NCBI RefSeq assembly: GCF_021117425.1
Contig: NZ_CP088298.1
Location: 1,984,001 to 2,048,000 of the forward strand
From: Brevibacterium zhoupengii
GTDB lineage: Bacteria; Actinomycetota; Actinomycetes; Actinomycetales; Brevibacteriaceae
Direction: 5' to 3'
DNA length: 64,000 nucleotides
This document shows, piece after piece, positions 1 through 8,751 of the stretch; within the stretch, counting starts at the first letter, position 1, and each line of letters begins with the position of its first letter. The notes beneath the pieces were generated by a model, which saw nothing but the letters and a program-made list of their open reading frames with translations, was not told the origin of the DNA and made no database searches. The position numbers and the translations under genes are program-made.

Positions 1-121
1 GCGGGATCGAGATCGGTGTGTCCTTGTCGGGTTCATCCTCGTTCAGCGCCACCCCCAATTGCAGTGTCGGAGCATCGAAGGTGTATCCGGACTTGAGTTT
101 CTGCAACGTCTCGTTTGTCAT
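1..121 (-). CDS. N-terminus of HerA-like (DUF853) ATPase, partial
   Basis: Only the first 40 codons are in the window; the gene runs off the left edge. It starts with ATG at 121, ten bases after the pdxT stop, so it is probably co-transcribed with pdxS-pdxT. The visible protein begins MTNETLQKLKSGYTFDAPTL and ends in a short Ile-Pro segment. This resembles the N-terminus of the DUF853/YjgR helicase-like ATPases, where a GYxFxxPxLxLG stretch precedes an IPL segment and then the Walker A loop. Neither the Walker A nor any other catalytic motif can be seen here, so the family assignment rests on the N-terminal pattern alone. Members are thought to be HerA/FtsK-type ATPases of unclear role. Confidence 0.5.
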   Translation of the reverse strand, partial: MTNETLQKLKSGYTFDAPTLQLGVALNEDEPDKDTPISIP

Positions 122-131
122 GGTTCAATCT

Positions 132-713
132 TTACACGGTCACGCCGAGGCTGTGCAGGAATTCTTTGTGGATCCTGGTATCGGCACCGAGCTCCGGGTG
201 GAAGCTGCCGCCCCAGATATTGCCCTGCCGCACCAGCACTGGTGAACCGTCGTGCTCCGCGAGCACCTCGACACTGTCCCCGTGTTCAATGATCTGCGGA
301 GCTCGGATGAAGGTGGCTTCGAAGTCGTCGGCGAATCCGTTCACATGCACGGGGGCGCTGAAGGACTCACGTTGCCTGCCGTAGGCGTTGCGGGCCACGG
401 TGACATCAAGCCCGCCGAGGCGGTCGAAGCCGTCCAGCGAATCATCCGTGAGCCGGTCGGCGAGGAGAATGAGTCCCGCACACGTGCCGAAGACCGGCAG
501 GCCGGCCTGGATCTTGTCACTGAGTATGGGGAAGATTCCGGTTCCGGCGGCAATCCGGACCATGGCCGATGACTCGCCGCCGGGCACGATGAGCAAATCG
601 ATGGATTCGAGGTGCTCGGGCCTCGTGACCTTGCAGGAGCTGACCCCCAGGGAGTCGAGCACACCGAGGTGCTCGCGAAAGGCTCCCTGGAGGCTGAGGA
701 CGCCGACTCTCAC
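132..713 (-). CDS. pdxT: Pyridoxal 5'-phosphate synthase glutaminase subunit PdxT
   Basis: PdxT releases ammonia from glutamine and channels it to PdxS for vitamin B6 (PLP) synthesis in the cytoplasm. The 193-residue length is normal. The class I glutamine amidotransferase features are visible: the N-terminal [13 protein letters not shown], the PGGESSAM loop, the nucleophile Cys in [12 protein letters not shown] (around residue 78), and the His-Glu pair in GSFHPELG near the C-terminus. The start is a GTG that overlaps the pdxS stop by four bases (GTGA), indicating translational coupling with pdxS. Confidence 0.96.
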   Translation of the reverse strand: MRVGVLSLQGAFREHLGVLDSLGVSSCKVTRPEHLESIDLLIVPGGESSAMVRIAAGTGIFPILSDKIQAGLPVFGTCAGLILLADRLTDDSLDGFDRLGGLDVTVARNAYGRQRESFSAPVHVNGFADDFEATFIRAPQIIEHGDSVEVLAEHDGSPVLVRQGNIWGGSFHPELGADTRIHKEFLHSLGVTV

Positions 714-1591
714 CAGCCGCGTTCTGCCAGGCGGTGGGGTGCGGCGACGTCGGTGACATTGATGCCGACCATCGCATCGCCGAGCCCACGTGAGGCCTTC
801 GCAACGGCGATGGGATCGTCGAAGTGAGTGGTCGCCTCGACGATGGCCTTGGCGCGAGCCTCAGGGTTGCCGGACTTGAAGATGCCGGATCCGACGAAGA
901 CGCCGTCAGCGCCGAGCTGCATCATCATGGCCGCGTCGGCGGGAGTAGCGATGCCGCCGGCAACGAAGGTCACGACGGGCAGACGTCCGAGGCCAGCGAC
1001 CTGCTTGACCAGCTGGTACGGGGCTGCAATCTCCTTCGCAGCAACATAGAGCTCGTCTTCGTTCTTGGCTCCCAGCGCCCTGATCTCGGAGTTGATGGTC
1101 CGCAGATGACGCATCGCCTCGGAGACGTCGCCGGTGCCGGCCTCACCCTTCGAACGGATCATCGACGCGCCTTCTGTGATACGACGCAGCGCCTCGCCGA
1201 GGTTGGTCGCACCACAGACGAAGGGAACCTTGAAGACGGACTTGTCGATGTGGTTGACGTAGTCGGCAGGGGAGAGGACCTCCGATTCGTCGATGTAGTC
1301 CACGCCGAGGGTTTCGAGGATCTGAGCCTCGACGAAATGTCCGATCCGGGCCTTGGCCATGACGGGAATCGACACGGCGGCGGTGATGCCGTCGATGAGG
1401 TCGGGATCGCTCATCCGGGCCACCCCGCCTTGAGCGCGGATGTCGGCGGGGACGCGTTCGAGCGCCATGACCGCCGAAGCGCCGGCGGCCTCCGCGATGC
1501 GGGCCTGCTCCTCGTTGACGACGTCCATGATGACGCCGCCCTTGAGCATCTGTGCCAAGCCGGTGTTGAGCAGGGTCTGTGTCTGAGTCAT
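710..1591 (-). CDS. pdxS: Pyridoxal 5'-phosphate synthase subunit PdxS
   Basis: PdxS condenses ribose 5-phosphate, glyceraldehyde 3-phosphate and ammonia to PLP. The 293-residue protein is a full-length (beta/alpha)8 barrel. It shows the first active-site lysine in VMAKARIGH (about residue 80), the second in [10 protein letters not shown] (about residue 147), and phosphate-binding glycine motifs near the C-terminus ([21 protein letters not shown]). It is first in an operon with pdxT and, probably, the HerA-like gene. It is transcribed away from the MocR-type regulator at 1733, as in other actinobacteria where PdxR activates pdxST. A GGAAAG Shine-Dalgarno-like stretch precedes the ATG at 1591. 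Confidence 0.98.
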   Translation of the reverse strand: MTQTQTLLNTGLAQMLKGGVIMDVVNEEQARIAEAAGASAVMALERVPADIRAQGGVARMSDPDLIDGITAAVSIPVMAKARIGHFVEAQILETLGVDYIDESEVLSPADYVNHIDKSVFKVPFVCGATNLGEALRRITEGASMIRSKGEAGTGDVSEAMRHLRTINSEIRALGAKNEDELYVAAKEIAAPYQLVKQVAGLGRLPVVTFVAGGIATPADAAMMMQLGADGVFVGSGIFKSGNPEARAKAIVEATTHFDDPIAVAKASRGLGDAMVGINVTDVAAPHRLAERGW

Positions 1592-1677
1592 TGCGGTGCT
1601 TTCCGTTCGGGGTGGGCCTGCTGGAGGCGAATTGATCGGTGAGAACGGCCGTTCCCCACAAGACTAGAACGAGGGGT

Positions 1678-1726
1678 GGCCTAATAGGAGTGCCAGAAAG
1701 TATGAAAAGTTTTAGGCCAGTATGAT
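1678..1726. promoter_or_regulatory. pdxR/pdxS intergenic inverted repeat and pdxR -10
   Basis: The 141-bp divergent spacer holds a perfect 7-bp inverted repeat, GGCCTAA at 1678-1684 and TTAGGCC at 1712-1718, with a 27-bp centre. Two AGTATGA-like direct repeats also lie around 1698-1725. A TATGAT -10 box at 1721-1726 ends six bases before the regulator's ATG, suggesting a leaderless transcript. MocR regulators usually bind repeats in the spacer shared with their target, so this is the natural operator candidate. Binding is inferred. Confidence 0.5.
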
Positions 1727-1732
1727 CGGGTC

Positions 1733-3163
1733 ATGTCTCAAACTCAGTCGACGCACCGCGGAGCCGCCCCAGCGGACATGGTCCTGCCTCGGGCTGACGG
1801 GATCGCACTGCCGATCGCGATCGATCGTGAGTCGTCGACTCCGCTGCCGGATCAGCTGGTGGCCGAGATCAGACGACTCATCGCTGCAGGGGCGGTACGT
1901 CCGGGGGAGCCGGTGCCCGCGAGCAGACGCCTGGCCGCCTATCTGCATGTCTCCCGGGGGACGGTGGAGACCGCCTACGCCCAACTCGTCGTCGAAGGAT
2001 TCCTCATCACGGCAGAGCGCTCGGCCACACGCGTGAATCCGGAGCTGCCGAGCACTCCGCGCACACCCGGCCCGCAGACCCGACCGCCCCAGGCGCCTCG
2101 ACGCCGGGTACGCAGCTTCGTCGACCTGCGTCCCGGTTTCGGCGGTGACAACCCGTTGCAGGAGCCGGCCTTCAGGAGAGCGTGGCGAGATTCCCTCGAC
2201 CTCGACCCCGGCCCGATCGACCCGCTGGGACAACCGCAGACCAGGTGGGCCATCGCTGATCACCTGCGGCTGACCCGGGGGATGAGTGTCGACCCCGATG
2301 ACATCATCCTCACCAGCGGATCCAGAGACGGGCTGCGTCTGCTGCTCACGACGGGCATCGACGGCGCCATCGGTGTCGAGAACCCGGGGTTTCCGGGCCT
2401 GCGACAGGCAATGACCGATCGAGAACTCATCCCCATCGACACTGCACACCTGTCCGGGGCCACCTCCGACCACCTCGGCGCGGTCGTCGTGACTCCCAAC
2501 CATCAGTTCCCGCACGGGACCACCATGCCCATCGACCAGCGGGTCAGACTCCTGGAATGGGCGCAGGCCGCCAGCGTCATCGTCATCGAAGACGACTACG
2601 ACAGTGAGGCCCGCTACGCCCGCACCGTGGTCCCGACTCTCTACGACCTCGCGGTATCGACCGATGCCCCGGCCCAGGTGGTCCACATCGGCACGTTTTC
2701 GACCCTGTTGACCTCGGCCGTGTCCACCGGGTACATCATCGCCCACGGGGAGCTGGGCACACGTCTGGCCGCGATGCGCACCGCCTTGGGTCCGGCGTTC
2801 TCCCCGGTCATGCAGTCCGCAATCGCGTCCTATCTCACCTCGGGAGGACTGCGTCGCAGAATCTCCCGGGGTCGGCGCAGAATCAGAGCCGCCGAGGCGG
2901 TCCTGGCCCACGTCGGGGAGATTCCCGGGCTCGTCCACGAAGGTCGCACCCTCGTCATCGAGACGAGTGCGCACACGGCAGCACGGCTGCGCACCGACCT
3001 GGCCGAACGCGGGATTCTCGTGGCCTCGTTGGCGGCCGGGTGGAGTGCCGACAGCGATGTCCGGCACGGAATCGTCATCGCCCACTCCAACGTCGAAGCG
3101 ACCATGCTGCGACAGGCGTTGGAGACGGTTCAGTCACTGCTCGGCGAGGCCGACCACCGGTGA
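1733..3163 (+). CDS. MocR/PdxR-type GntR regulator lacking the PLP lysine
   Basis: This 476-residue protein has an N-terminal GntR winged helix (residues about 35-105, with VPASRRLAAYLHVSRGTVE as the helix-turn-helix) and a C-terminal class I aminotransferase-like domain. Family landmarks are present: VVVTPNHQFPHGTTMP and EDDYDSEARY (about residues 286-295). The segment that should read GTFSK, carrying the Schiff-base lysine, reads GTFSTLLTSAVSTGY, so residue 324 is Thr. Divergence from pdxS-pdxT strongly suggests that it regulates them, as PdxR does elsewhere. Loss of the lysine would change how it senses PLP. The reading frame is intact through this region, so it is not an obvious pseudogene. 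Confidence 0.88.
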   Translation: MSQTQSTHRGAAPADMVLPRADGIALPIAIDRESSTPLPDQLVAEIRRLIAAGAVRPGEPVPASRRLAAYLHVSRGTVETAYAQLVVEGFLITAERSATRVNPELPSTPRTPGPQTRPPQAPRRRVRSFVDLRPGFGGDNPLQEPAFRRAWRDSLDLDPGPIDPLGQPQTRWAIADHLRLTRGMSVDPDDIILTSGSRDGLRLLLTTGIDGAIGVENPGFPGLRQAMTDRELIPIDTAHLSGATSDHLGAVVVTPNHQFPHGTTMPIDQRVRLLEWAQAASVIVIEDDYDSEARYARTVVPTLYDLAVSTDAPAQVVHIGTFSTLLTSAVSTGYIIAHGELGTRLAAMRTALGPAFSPVMQSAIASYLTSGGLRRRISRGRRRIRAAEAVLAHVGEIPGLVHEGRTLVIETSAHTAARLRTDLAERGILVASLAAGWSADSDVRHGIVIAHSNVEATMLRQALETVQSLLGEADHR

Positions 3164-3185
3164 CGATTGCGCAGGGTCGGTTGAG

Positions 3186-3191
3186 TAGGAT
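3186..3191 (+). promoter_or_regulatory. -10 box of a probable leaderless transcript
   Basis: TAGGAT ends six bases before the ATG at 3198, the spacing expected if transcription begins at the start codon. Confidence 0.4.
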
Positions 3192-3197
3192 CGAGGC

Positions 3198-3605
3198 ATG
3201 ATGAAATTCGGGTTCGTCGCCGATGGCGTCTTCAAACTGCTCGTCGCGGTCGCACTCTGCGCGTTTCTTCCTGCTGTCGAGTCATTCTTTCTCGCTCCCA
3301 GATGGTTGGCGATCACGGCGATCGTGCTGCTCTTCCTCAGCGCTGCCACGGAGATCTCCTATGGTGCCCGCAAGGGTGAGACGAGCTATGTGAAGTATCT
3401 GGCGATATTCGATTCGCTGTGGGTGGTGGCGACGATCATCGCCGTGATCCTCGCCCTCGTCGGCAACCCGGCGGCGGGCTTCGTCTGGCTCGGCTACACG
3501 GGACTCGGCTCATTGGCCATTGCCATCGTGTTCACCACAGGAGCAAACGGCCCCGAATTCGCTGAGGACGAGTCCTCCGACGGGGCCGCAACTCCGAGCG
3601 ACTGA
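3198..3605 (+). CDS. Small four-helix membrane protein, unknown function
   Basis: I do not recognise a named family. The 135-residue product has four clear hydrophobic segments (about residues 8-26, 36-54, 71-89 and 93-113) and a short acidic C-terminal tail ending in PSD, so it is an inner-membrane protein. A conserved-looking polar loop (ISYGARKGETSYVKY) lies between helices 2 and 3. The gene follows the pdxR-like gene after 34 bp but has its own putative leaderless -10 box. It is convergent with the phosphopantetheinyl transferase gene, with only three bases between stops. ATG at 3198 is directly followed by a second ATG at 3201, either of which could be used. Confidence 0.8.
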   Translation: MMKFGFVADGVFKLLVAVALCAFLPAVESFFLAPRWLAITAIVLLFLSAATEISYGARKGETSYVKYLAIFDSLWVVATIIAVILALVGNPAAGFVWLGYTGLGSLAIAIVFTTGANGPEFAEDESSDGAATPSD

Positions 3606-3608
3606 CTT

Positions 3609-4253
3609 TCAGCGGTTGAACGCGATGGCGGCGTGGTAGCCGTCGGGCAGACCCGATTCCAGGTCGAAGATCTCGACATCGGGGTGCGGAGAGTTCGGAG
3701 TGGCTGCAGCACCGATGTAATCCATGCCAGGGTCGCGGGCCAACCCTGTGCTCAAGGCCTTGAGGAAAGCCTCTTTGCGGGCCCACACGCGGACGAAGTC
3801 GGTGGCCAGATCGGCGTGTGCCACCTGTTCGAGTTCGGCTTGCTCCTTCGGGTGCAGCAACGCCATCGCCTCGGCCGCCACTGCGTGTTCGGGCACAGCC
3901 TCAAGGTCGACCCCGATGGGATCGTCGGCAACGGCAACCAGGACCAGCCGCCTGGCTCTGGTGACAGAGAATTCGCATTCCTCGACCCGCGGCTTGCCGG
4001 CAGAGTCGAGACGGATCTCGATGTCGGCGGGATCGCGGTCCAGGTGCGTGCCGAGGACATGGCGGAGGATGACCCGACCGGCTGCCCAGGTGGCCGCGGC
4101 ATCGGGTTCGAACTCCGTCGCATAGTTCATCTCCTGCTTCGTCAGCGAGGAGAGGTCGATGCGTGCCCATTCGGCCTCGGCGTCAGTGTCGGCGAGGACG
4201 ATGGTCGAATCGAGTTGGGTGGGCAGAAGCGTGAAACCGGGGTGGGACTCCAT
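3609..4253 (-). CDS. Sfp-type 4'-phosphopantetheinyl transferase
   Basis: The enzyme transfers the phosphopantetheine arm of coenzyme A to a serine on carrier proteins. The 214-residue length fits the Sfp group. Both signature motifs are visible: PIGVDLEAV (Mg-binding Asp, about residue 115) and WARKEAFLKALSTGL (about residues 157-171), matching the W-x-x-K-E-A-x-x-K pattern. SAGKP upstream corresponds to the G-K-P motif. No polyketide or non-ribosomal peptide genes lie nearby, so the substrate cannot be named from context; fatty acid or siderophore carrier proteins are possible. The gene starts three bases after the LapA-domain gene and probably shares its transcript. Confidence 0.9.
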   Translation of the reverse strand: MESHPGFTLLPTQLDSTIVLADTDAEAEWARIDLSSLTKQEMNYATEFEPDAAATWAAGRVILRHVLGTHLDRDPADIEIRLDSAGKPRVEECEFSVTRARRLVLVAVADDPIGVDLEAVPEHAVAAEAMALLHPKEQAELEQVAHADLATDFVRVWARKEAFLKALSTGLARDPGMDYIGAAATPNSPHPDVEIFDLESGLPDGYHAAIAFNR

Positions 4254-4256
4254 GTA

Positions 4257-4745
4257 TCAGCGGCCCAGAGCCTTCGAAATCTTCTTCAGCTTGCGGTTGA
4301 GGACGAAGATGCGCACGGATCCGATGATGCCGGCGATGAAGATTCCGCCGATCGCGGCGAAGAGCATGGCAACGCCCAGCGGCAGCTGGAACTGCCAACC
4401 GAAGTACTGGAAGTCGGCGGGGACGTTGTTCTGCAGGATGAAGATGAGGAGGAGTACGACGATGGCGGCGCCGAGGATGAGGGATGCCCACATTCCGGCC
4501 GACATGCCGGAGCCTCCCTTGAGCTGTGACAGGTCCGCATCTTTGCCTGCAGGAGTCGGCTCCTGGCGCTGCTCAGCCTCGGTCTGTTGCGCGGGTTCGA
4601 TGCGCTGTGTCGGATCCACCTGCTGAGTCGGTGCGACCTCGCGACTGTTGCCGGTCGCCGGATCTTCGTCACCGAGCACGGACTGCGTCTCGGCCAGCAG
4701 CTCGTCGGGCGTCTGTGATTCGCCACGTGGGTCTTGAGTACTCAT
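4257..4745 (-). CDS. LapA-domain (DUF1049) membrane protein
   Basis: The 162-residue protein has a hydrophilic, Gln/Thr/Pro-rich N-terminal half (about residues 1-75). This is followed by two membrane helices (about 83-104 and 118-143) separated by the LapA-domain stretch FILQNNVPADFQYFGWQFQL, with a basic tail NRKLKKISKALG. LapA-domain proteins in Gram-negatives assist lipopolysaccharide assembly. In actinobacteria, which lack LPS, the role is unknown. The ATG at 4745 lies inside a perfect palindrome and is preceded by TATGAT (4757-4752) at six bases, so the gene may have its own leaderless promoter as well as readthrough from icd. Confidence 0.85.
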   Translation of the reverse strand: MSTQDPRGESQTPDELLAETQSVLGDEDPATGNSREVAPTQQVDPTQRIEPAQQTEAEQRQEPTPAGKDADLSQLKGGSGMSAGMWASLILGAAIVVLLLIFILQNNVPADFQYFGWQFQLPLGVAMLFAAIGGIFIAGIIGSVRIFVLNRKLKKISKALGR

Positions 4746-4777
4746 GCGCCCATCATAGTCGCTGATGGGCGCATGAG
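4741..4777. repeat. Perfect 15-bp palindrome over the LapA-gene start
   Basis: CTCATGCGCCCATCA (4741-4755) is exactly complementary to 4763-4777, with a 7-base centre (TAGTCGC). One arm contains the start codon of the LapA-domain gene and half of its putative -10 box. As DNA it could be an operator. In RNA read through from icd it would form a 15-bp stem masking the start codon. There is no U-run after it, so it is not a classic terminator. Confidence 0.85.
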
Positions 4778-4846
4778 TGTGGTGTTGCGGCCTCTGACCT
4801 GAAGAAGTGAGATCAGAGACGAGCGTTGGTCAGATCAGTTCTGAGA

Positions 4847-7075
4847 TCAGACCTTTGCGCTCAGGGTGGAGATGATCTCGTTGAGCGTGGCCGAAGGGCG
4901 CATGGCCGAGTCGAGCTTGGCCTCCTCCGGGTAGTAGTAGCCGCCCAGGTCGACCGGGCTGCCCTGGACCTCGAGGAGTTCAGCTGAGATCTTCTCAGCG
5001 TTGGTCTCCAGAGCTTCGGCAACCGGCTTGATGGCCTCGGACAGCGGTTCGTCTGTCGTCTGCTCGGCGAGGTTCTGCGCCCAGTAGAGGGTCAGGAAGA
5101 AGTGGCTGCCGCGGTTGTCGATCTCGCCGACCTTGCGCGAAGGCGACTTGTTCTCTTCGAGGAACTTGCCGGTCGCTGCATCGAGCGTATCGGCGAGCAC
5201 ACCGGCACGGGCGTTGCCGTGGACGTTGAACTCATGACGGAACGATTCAGCCAAGGCGAGGAACTCACCGAGTGAGTCCCAGCGCAGGTGGTTCTCTTCC
5301 ACCAGCTGCTGAACGTGCTTCGGTGCCGAACCACCGGCACCGGTTTCGAACAGACCGCCACCGGCGATGAGCGGAACCACGGAGAGCATCTTCGCTGAGG
5401 TGCCCAGTTCCAGGATCGGGAACAGGTCGGTGTTGTAGTCGCGCAGCACGTTGCCGGTCACCGAGATGGTGTCCTTGCCCTGACGAATGCGATCGATTGA
5501 GAACTGAGTCGCCTCAACCGGGTTCATGATGCGGATATCGAGACCCTCGGTGTCGTGATCGCCGAGGTATGCCTCGACCTTGGCCCGCAGGTTGCGGTCG
5601 TGGGCGCGGGTCTCATCGAGCCAGAACACGGCCGGGGTCTCTGAGAGACGGGCGCGGGTGACGGCCAGCTTGACCCAGTCACGGACCGGGATGTCCTTGG
5701 TCTGGCAGGCGCGCCAGATGTCACCGGCGGCGACCTTGTGGGACAGGATGACCTCACCGGCGGAGTTGACGACCTCGACGACGCCGTCCTGGGCGATCTC
5801 GAAGGTCTTGTCGTGGCTGCCGTATTCCTCGGCCTTCTGTGCCATGAGTCCGACGTTGGGGACGGTGCCCATCGTGGTCGGGTCGAAGGCACCGTTGGCG
5901 CGGCAGTCCTCGATCACGGTCTGGTAGACACCGGCGTAGGAGGAGTCGGGGATGACTGCCAGGGCGTCCTGGGTTGCGTCGTCCTTGTTCCACATCTTGC
6001 CGCCGACGCGGATCATCGCGGGCATCGAGGCATCGACGATCACGTCGGAGGGCACGTGCAGGTTCGTGATTCCCTTGTCGGAGTTGACCATGGCCAAGGA
6101 GGGGCCCTCGGCGATGCCCTTCTCGATTCCGTCCTTGACGCCCTTGGCCACATCGGCCGGGAGGGTGTCGAGTCCGCCGAGGATGGCGGCCAGTCCGTTG
6201 TCGGAGGTCAGGCCCGCCTCGGCGAGGGCAGCACCGTATTCGGCGTAGACCTCGGGGAAGAATGCTTCGATGACGTGGCCGAAGAGAATCGGGTCGGAGA
6301 CCTTCATCATGGTCGCCTTGAGGTGGACGGAGAAGAGGATTCCCTCCTCCTTGGCGCGTACGATCTGCGCCTTGAGGAACTTGTGGAGTTCGGCGACATC
6401 CATCTTGGTGGCGTCGATGACCTCATCGGCGAGGACGGGCAGCGATTCCTTGAGGACAACGGTCTCGCCCGAGGCGGGACGCAGACGGATCTGCAGGGTG
6501 TCATCGGCTGGGATGACGACTGACTTCTCGTTGTCGCGGAAGTCACCGGCAGCCATGGTGGCCACATTGGTCTTCGAATCAGCGGACCAGTCACCCATCG
6601 AGTGCGGGTGGGCCTTCGCGAAGTTCTTCACGGCCTGCGGGGCACGACGATCGGAGTTGCCCTCACGCAGGACGGGGTTGACGGCTGAGCCCTTGACCTT
6701 GTCATAGCGAGCCTTGGCGTCGCGTTCCTCATCGGTCGATGGCTCGTCCGGGTAGTCGGGCAGTTCGTAGCCCTGTGACTGCAGCTCGGCGATGGTGGCC
6801 TTGAGCTGGGGGACGGATGCCGAGATGTTGGGCAGCTTGATGATATTGGCTTCTGGCTTCTTGGCCAGCTCGCCCAGTTCCGCCAGAGAGTCAGCGACCT
6901 GCTGGTCTGCAGGAAGGCGGTCGGTGAACTGCGTCAGCACACGCGCGGCCAGAGAGATGTCGCGGGTCTCGACCTCGACGCCCGCCGAGGTGGCGAAGGC
7001 TTCGATGATCGGCTTGAGCGAGTACGTCGCCAGAAGAGGCGCTTCATCGGTGCGCGTATAAATGATTTTGGCCAT
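4847..7075 (-). CDS. icd: NADP-dependent isocitrate dehydrogenase, monomeric type
   Basis: This TCA-cycle enzyme oxidises isocitrate to 2-oxoglutarate and makes NADPH. At 742 residues it matches the monomeric IDH-II family found in corynebacteria and relatives. The N-terminus ([19 protein letters not shown]), [31 protein letters not shown] and the C-terminal [19 protein letters not shown] are all characteristic. It is divergent from the thymidine kinase gene across a 161-bp spacer. GGAGTAG nine bases before the ATG is the ribosome-binding site. An imperfect hairpin overlaps the stop codon (about 4825-4855), followed by the perfect palindrome before the next gene. Confidence 0.97.
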   Translation of the reverse strand: MAKIIYTRTDEAPLLATYSLKPIIEAFATSAGVEVETRDISLAARVLTQFTDRLPADQQVADSLAELGELAKKPEANIIKLPNISASVPQLKATIAELQSQGYELPDYPDEPSTDEERDAKARYDKVKGSAVNPVLREGNSDRRAPQAVKNFAKAHPHSMGDWSADSKTNVATMAAGDFRDNEKSVVIPADDTLQIRLRPASGETVVLKESLPVLADEVIDATKMDVAELHKFLKAQIVRAKEEGILFSVHLKATMMKVSDPILFGHVIEAFFPEVYAEYGAALAEAGLTSDNGLAAILGGLDTLPADVAKGVKDGIEKGIAEGPSLAMVNSDKGITNLHVPSDVIVDASMPAMIRVGGKMWNKDDATQDALAVIPDSSYAGVYQTVIEDCRANGAFDPTTMGTVPNVGLMAQKAEEYGSHDKTFEIAQDGVVEVVNSAGEVILSHKVAAGDIWRACQTKDIPVRDWVKLAVTRARLSETPAVFWLDETRAHDRNLRAKVEAYLGDHDTEGLDIRIMNPVEATQFSIDRIRQGKDTISVTGNVLRDYNTDLFPILELGTSAKMLSVVPLIAGGGLFETGAGGSAPKHVQQLVEENHLRWDSLGEFLALAESFRHEFNVHGNARAGVLADTLDAATGKFLEENKSPSRKVGEIDNRGSHFFLTLYWAQNLAEQTTDEPLSEAIKPVAEALETNAEKISAELLEVQGSPVDLGGYYYPEEAKLDSAMRPSATLNEIISTLSAKV

Positions 7076-7236
7076 GGTGATGGACTACTCCACATCGTCT
7101 CGGGGTTTGACCTCACCATCCTACCGTTGACCCGGATGCGCTCAGCTTCCCGGTAGGGTTCTGTTTCGTCACACACAACAGGACACCCATCACGAACAAC
7201 AGCGAAATCATCACGAACGACTCAGAGAGGACGAAG

Positions 7237-7878
7237 GTGGCAAAGCTCTACTTCCGTTACGGGGCGATGAATTCCGGAAAGTCGACCGCCCTGCTGCAGG
7301 CCGCCTTCAACTACGAGGAACGCGGCCAGCGAGTGCTGCTGGCCAAACCCCATATCGACACCAAAGGCGCCGGAGAGATCGTCTCCCGCCTCGGCGTCAC
7401 CCGCGAAGTCGACTTCCTCATCCCTGCCGGCTCCGACGTTGAGACCATCTACCGTGAGCACGCGGACTACGTCGATCATGATGCTCTGCTTGAATCCATC
7501 GACACCCCAAAAGCGAGCGTGGCCTGCCTGCTCATCGACGAAGCCCAGTTCCTTGAACCGCTCCAGGTCGATTCGCTCATGCGCATCGCCACCAACGCCT
7601 CGGTGCCGGTGATGTGCTACGGCATCCGCACCGACTTCCGCACCAAAGCATTCCCCGGTTCTGCCCGATTGCTTGAGATTGCTCACACTCTGGAAGAGCT
7701 TAAGACCATCTGCAGGTGCGGCCGCAAAGCGATGTTCAACGGCAGGCTTGTCGACGGCCAGTTCATCTTCGACGGTGATCAGGTGGCCATCGACGGCAAT
7801 GCCGTGACCTATGAATCACTGTGCCCACGCTGTTATCTCCAGTACTCGGGCGGTAGGCTGAGTGCGGTGGTCTCCTGA
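7237..7878 (+). CDS. tdk: Thymidine kinase
   Basis: The enzyme phosphorylates thymidine for DNA precursor salvage. The 213-residue type II thymidine kinase shows the P-loop GAMNSGKSTALL (residues about 9-20), the Walker B-like CLLIDEAQFL (catalytic Glu) and two zinc-ribbon pairs, CRCG and CPRC, in the C-terminal lasso domain. The start is GTG at 7237 with AGGACGAAGG just before it. A TAGGGT -10-like box lies at 7154-7159. It is followed 63 bp later by the hydrolase gene on the same strand. Confidence 0.95.
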   Translation: MAKLYFRYGAMNSGKSTALLQAAFNYEERGQRVLLAKPHIDTKGAGEIVSRLGVTREVDFLIPAGSDVETIYREHADYVDHDALLESIDTPKASVACLLIDEAQFLEPLQVDSLMRIATNASVPVMCYGIRTDFRTKAFPGSARLLEIAHTLEELKTICRCGRKAMFNGRLVDGQFIFDGDQVAIDGNAVTYESLCPRCYLQYSGGRLSAVVS

Positions 7879-7941
7879 CCTTCCGACGGCACTCCTGACC
7901 TCGAACATCTCGTCTGATCTCGAACCTCGCTAGGAGCACTC

Positions 7942-8709
7942 TTGCGCATTGCAGTCCACCCTCTCAACGACAATCCGGGTTCACCGGCCATCGTCTTCGG
8001 AAACGCCCTCGGTACGCGAGTCTCCCTGTGGGCGGCGGTCGCGGCTCGACTGGCCGACGACTATCAGATCTACCTCTCCGACCTGCCCGGCCACACGCAT
8101 CCTCGGACCGATGACGGTGCGGACTTCACGGTCTCCGATCTCGCAGCCGGACTCGTCACCAGCCTGGCTGAACTGGGTGTGGAGAAATTCACCTACTGCG
8201 GAGTATCGATTTCCGGCGGGATCGGCCTGACCCTGGCGCTTGACCACCCCGACTCACTGAACGGCCTCGTCGCCTGCTCGACCGCAGCGAAGTTCGGCAC
8301 CGCCGAAACCTGGGCCGAACGCATCAAGGACGTCGAGGAGGACGGCACACGCGGTCAGCTCGACGACACCGCCGACCGGTGGTTCGCTGCGGGCTTCCTC
8401 ACCGAGGACATCTCATCGGGACCTGCGATCCTCACCGACCTCGCCATGGTCGACGATGCCGCCTACCTCGCCTGCGCGCGGGCGCTGACCCAGTACGACC
8501 TGACCGGCCGGCTCGAGGCGATCACCACACCGACCCTGTTCATCGCCGGAGCACAGGATCCCGGCTCCACCCCGGAAGCGATGACCGACCTCTCTGCGCA
8601 GGTGCCCGACTCCACGATCGTCGTCATCCCCGACGCCGCCCACCTGCCCATGGCCGAACACCCGGACATCGTCTTCGACCACATCGAGGCGTTCTTGAGT
8701 AGGGTGTAG
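7942..8709 (+). CDS. Alpha/beta hydrolase, 3-oxoadipate enol-lactonase-like
   Basis: The 255-residue protein resembles PcaD-type enol-lactonases. It has the oxyanion segment FGNALGTRVSLW near residues 19-30, the nucleophile elbow CGVSISGG (Ser around 94, with the last Gly of GxSxG replaced by Ser), the acid in IAGAQD and the catalytic His in DAAHLPMAEHP. The start is TTG at 7942 with a good AGGAG at 7932-7936. No other beta-ketoadipate pathway genes are nearby, so the substrate may differ. It heads a same-strand run with an SLC13 transporter, an OYE and an MBL hydrolase, hinting at uptake and breakdown of a small organic acid or ester. Confidence 0.85.
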   Translation: MRIAVHPLNDNPGSPAIVFGNALGTRVSLWAAVAARLADDYQIYLSDLPGHTHPRTDDGADFTVSDLAAGLVTSLAELGVEKFTYCGVSISGGIGLTLALDHPDSLNGLVACSTAAKFGTAETWAERIKDVEEDGTRGQLDDTADRWFAAGFLTEDISSGPAILTDLAMVDDAAYLACARALTQYDLTGRLEAITTPTLFIAGAQDPGSTPEAMTDLSAQVPDSTIVVIPDAAHLPMAEHPDIVFDHIEAFLSRV

Positions 8710-8751
8710 ATGTAGTCCACAGCATCCGACCTTGCTCAATGAGGAGCGCAG

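Noticed and set aside
1712-3085. 457-residue open frame antisense to the PdxR-like gene
   Set aside because: Composition-driven shadow; the sense frame has clear domains.
1733-3163. PdxR-like gene as a pseudogene
   Set aside because: Only the lysine is changed; the frame, helix-turn-helix and other motifs are intact.
7895-7925. 12-bp near-direct repeat (CTGACCTCGAAC / CTGATCTCGAAC) before the hydrolase gene
   Set aside because: Only two imperfect copies, with no clear structural or regulatory context.
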